From assembly GCA_003563375.1 (NCBI GenBank), contig PWSB01000224.1, positions 1 through 8,320 of the forward strand: a stretch of DNA of 8,320 bases, given 5' to 3'. This DNA comes from Actinomycetota bacterium. Lineage in GTDB: Bacteria; Actinomycetota; Humimicrobiia; Humimicrobiales; Humimicrobiaceae. Within the stretch, counting starts at the first letter, position 1. The number at the start of each line of letters is the position of its first letter. The notes below the pieces were generated by a model that worked only from the letters and a program-made list of their open reading frames with translations, was not told the origin of the DNA and ran no database searches. Shown here in pieces: positions 6,474 to 8,320 of this stretch. Both the position numbers and the translations under genes were made by a program.

Positions 6474-7598
6474 ATGTTTAGGAACTCTATAAAGCTTTTT
6501 AGCTTATTTGGGATAGAGATAAGAATAGACTATAGCTGGTTTATTATATTTGCCTTGTTTATATATATTTTCGGTTTTTTTTATTTTCCTATGATCCTTC
6601 CCGAAGAAAGTGCCTTGGTAATAGGAATTGTTACGGTAATCACGGTTATATTATTTTTTGGATCGGTCTTGTTCCATGAGATGAGCCATTCACTTGTAGC
6701 CAGGAAAAAAGGAATGCCCGTAAACAAGATCTCTTTATTTATTTTTGGGGGAATGTCCCATCTTGAAAAAGAAGCAGATGATCCTGGAAGTGAGTTCATA
6801 ATGGCACTGTCAGGCCCCCTGGCATCTTTTGTGCTGGCTGGTGTCTTTGGGGGGCTTTGGTTTGTCAGCAGGGGCTTTGTTGTGCTGGAAGAGCCTTTCA
6901 GGTACCTGGCTATAATAAATGTGGTGCTTGGGGTTTTTAACCTCATACCCGGTTTTCCGCTGGACGGGGGCAGGGTCTTAAGATCTATTATATGGAAAGT
7001 AACAGACAACCTTAAGAGGTCCACCTATATTGCTATGATCGCGGGGAGGGTGGTAGGTTTCCTTCTGGTAGGTACTGGAATACTTTTTATATTCATGGGA
7101 AATTTTATGGGAGGGATATGGTTTGCTATCATAGGATGGTTCCTGCAGTCCTCAGCGTATGCGAGCTATAGGCAGACTGTATTTGAAATAGCCTCCAAGG
7201 GAATAAAGGTAAAGGACATAATGAAAGAGGATGTGGTCGTGGTCCCAAAAGATTTGACCTTAAACGATATCATAAATGAATACTTTATGAAATACCGTTA
7301 TGGGCGGTTTCCTGTTGTCGAATCTACTGAAGACCAAAGATTTATCGGCATGGTGTCAATTCATGACATAAAAAGTTTCTCATCCCAAGAAAGGGATGAT
7401 GTAAAGGTAGGGGACATAGTAAAAACTGTGACAGACAAGGAGATAGTGTCCCGGGATATGGAGGTAAGCGACGCTATAAAGAAGATGTCAGAAAATGACC
7501 TGGGGCACCTGGTGATTATGTCTGGAGACAGTCTGCAGGGCCTTATAACCAAAAGCGACGTCATGAAATTCATGAAGTTCCAAAGTGAGTTTGATTAA
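6474..7598 (+). CDS. Site-2 protease family intramembrane metalloprotease with two CBS domains
   Basis: A 374-residue integral membrane protein of peptidase family M50. About six transmembrane segments fill residues 18-230. The zinc site is formed by HEMSH (H68, E69, H72), in the second hydrophobic segment, and by D164 in NLIPGFPLDGG (156-166), the paired motif of this family. There is no PDZ domain; instead two CBS domains follow (about 245-300 and 312-370; VKDIMKEDVVVVPKD begins the first and VKVGDIVKTVTDKEIV the second). This architecture is that of the S2P group containing SpoIVFB and the archaeal M50-CBS proteins. Such enzymes cut membrane-anchored regulators within the bilayer, and the CBS pair may sense adenine nucleotides. 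A strong AAGGAG supports the ATG. No sigma factor, anti-sigma factor or pro-protein substrate lies nearby, so the target is unknown; SpoIVFB function should not be assumed. Confidence 0.93.
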   Translation: MFRNSIKLFSLFGIEIRIDYSWFIIFALFIYIFGFFYFPMILPEESALVIGIVTVITVILFFGSVLFHEMSHSLVARKKGMPVNKISLFIFGGMSHLEKEADDPGSEFIMALSGPLASFVLAGVFGGLWFVSRGFVVLEEPFRYLAIINVVLGVFNLIPGFPLDGGRVLRSIIWKVTDNLKRSTYIAMIAGRVVGFLLVGTGILFIFMGNFMGGIWFAIIGWFLQSSAYASYRQTVFEIASKGIKVKDIMKEDVVVVPKDLTLNDIINEYFMKYRYGRFPVVESTEDQRFIGMVSIHDIKSFSSQERDDVKVGDIVKTVTDKEIVSRDMEVSDAIKKMSENDLGHLVIMSGDSLQGLITKSDVMKFMKFQSEFD

Positions 7599-7658
7599 TT
7601 TTTACCTATTGGGCAACCGGCTTGTTTACCCGGCCGCTAAGTATATTAAATCCTTTAT
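7599..7658 (+). other. Short intergenic region without an identifiable ribosome binding site or terminator
   Basis: Sixty bases between the S2P stop and the transporter ATG. It has a GC-rich patch (two CCGG tetramers at 7617-7620 and 7630-7633) and then AT-rich sequence up to the ATG. The only promoter-like pair is weak: TTGTTT (7622-7627), 18 bp, TTAAAT (7646-7651). No run of T follows the GC-rich patch, so it is not an intrinsic terminator. Confidence 0.4.
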
Positions 7659-8320
7659 ATGTTTATATTAAGGCTTCTCTCAAACAGGAACATCATATTC
7701 GCATTGGCTTTGGTGCTGGGGTTGGCCCTGGGCGACAGGGCCAGCTGGGCAAGGATTCTTACTATTCCTGCCCTGGCTATAGTAATGACTGTATCAATGA
7801 CCCAACTTCCTCTTAGCACCTTTATCTCAAAAGGAATCCACAAACCTATATTATGGAGCATAGCATTAAATTATGTCCTTTTTGGGTCAGTCACTCTGCT
7901 GCTGGCATGGAAACTAGTGCCTGATGTTGAGATGTGGTACGGATTTGTCATAGTAGCATTAGCCCCTCCAGGGGTAGCCATAGCCCCATTTTCAAAGATT
8001 TTATCCGGAAATGTAAGGTATGCCCTGATAGGGGTCATAGGAGCATATTTTGCTTCACTTTTGATTATTCCAGCGGCTAGCATGCTGTTGATAGGAGGCA
8101 ATGCCTTTGATCCCTTTAGGCTTCTCCTGATCCTCGTCCAACTCATAATAGGCCCTTTTATAGTTTCACGTCTTCTCATACGTTTTAAAATATCCATCTT
8201 TATAAACAAGTTGCGGCCGGTCATAGTAAACTGGGGTTTATTTGTAGTCATATTTACAGTAATCGCCCTAAACAGGAATCTGCTTTTTGAGGACCCTGGC
8301 TTATTGGCCCGGGCAAGTAT
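7659..8320 (+). CDS. Multi-spanning transporter, bile acid:sodium symporter (SBF/BASS)-like, 3'-truncated
   Basis: The frame from the ATG at 7659 stays open to the window end: 220 complete codons, roughly two thirds of a normal protein of about 300-330 residues. It has about seven hydrophobic segments (near 11-25, 33-49, 64-86, 93-110, 121-146, 153-172 and 188-205) separated by short basic loops. VALAPPGVAIAPFSKILSGN (99-118) followed by RYALIGVIGAYFASLLIIP resembles the Pro/Gly-rich discontinuous helix and next helix of the SBF/BASS fold. That fold moves organic anions with sodium; the ligand cannot be read here, and an ACR3-like or other relative is possible. An in-frame TAA at 7647-7649 excludes an upstream start. 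No Shine-Dalgarno sequence precedes the ATG, but SNRNIIFALALVLGL directly after it looks like a true N-terminus. It lies 60 bp after the S2P gene and may be co-transcribed with it. A strong hairpin lies within codons 21-29. Confidence 0.75.
   Translation, partial: MFILRLLSNRNIIFALALVLGLALGDRASWARILTIPALAIVMTVSMTQLPLSTFISKGIHKPILWSIALNYVLFGSVTLLLAWKLVPDVEMWYGFVIVALAPPGVAIAPFSKILSGNVRYALIGVIGAYFASLLIIPAASMLLIGGNAFDPFRLLLILVQLIIGPFIVSRLLIRFKISIFINKLRPVIVNWGLFVVIFTVIALNRNLLFEDPGLLARAS
7721..7745 (+). other. Strong GC-rich hairpin inside the 5' part of the transporter gene
   Basis: TGGCCCTG (7723-7730) and CAGGGCCA (7736-7743) are perfectly complementary 8-bp arms around a GGCGA loop. A T-G wobble (7722/7744) and a G-C pair (7721/7745) lengthen the stem to 10 bp. 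It lies 62-86 nt after the ATG and is not followed by T residues, so it is not an intrinsic terminator. It may only reflect codon choice for LALGDRAS. Confidence 0.45.

Noticed and set aside
7611..7640. GC-rich patch after the S2P gene as an intrinsic terminator
   Set aside because: Only a 4-bp CCGG/CCGG pairing can be made, and no T run follows.
7622..7816. 64-codon open frame on the + strand starting at 7622
   Set aside because: It overlaps the transporter's N-terminus in another frame; the frame from 7659 is open for 220 codons with clear membrane segments and family-like motifs, while this one has none.
1..8320. CRISPR array, toxin-antitoxin, phage-defence island, insertion sequence, tRNA or rRNA
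   Set aside because: No regularly spaced repeats, no transposase or defence-type domains, no inverted terminal repeats, and no cloverleaf or rRNA-like sequence was seen.

Overview
This window looks like an ordinary bacterial chromosomal segment of core and conserved accessory genes. I see no tRNA, rRNA, transposase, integrase, CRISPR array or phage gene. Coding density is high, base composition is moderately AT-rich, and Ile ATA and Arg AGG/AGA codons are frequent in every gene. Several genes have GGAG-type ribosome binding sites and sigma-A-type promoters. Bacterial Lon and PurH exclude an archaeon. A deep-branching Gram-positive lineage (Clostridia-like or low-GC Actinobacteriota-like) would fit, but that is only an impression from codon style and gene families. 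All genes seem to share one style, so there is no sign of recent transfer.

Layout: purH, cut at its 5' end, runs rightward and ends 11 bp from the stop codon of lon, which runs leftward. Lon diverges from a DUF89 phosphatase-like gene across a 254-bp AT-rich intergenic region. That region holds a good extended -10 promoter for lon, a -10 box for the DUF89 gene, a perfect 17-nt palindrome and a second inverted repeat with related half-sites. The DUF89 gene converges with, and overlaps by 20 bp, a small zincin-type metalloprotease gene. The zincin gene diverges from a GalT-family nucleotidylyltransferase gene. Downstream on the + strand come a membrane-embedded site-2 protease with two CBS domains and then the first 220 codons of a multi-spanning transporter resembling the bile acid:sodium symporter superfamily, which runs off the window.

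Functionally the genes are a mixture: purine synthesis (PurH), protein quality control (Lon), probable metabolite or cofactor phosphate hydrolysis (DUF89), sugar-1-phosphate nucleotidyl transfer (GalT family), and intramembrane proteolysis (S2P-CBS). Three of the seven genes encode proteases or protease-like proteins, but they sit in separate transcription units and nothing ties them into one pathway. The points most worth a second look are regulatory: the operator-like palindromes between lon and the DUF89 gene, and two genes (zincin and transporter) that lack any Shine-Dalgarno sequence. For the zincin gene, the best promoter places the transcription start exactly on the start codon. The HPHSQ active-site variant of the GalT-family protein, with a second metal site and no gal neighbours, leaves its real substrate open. 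I found no convincing evidence of a previously undescribed multi-gene system.
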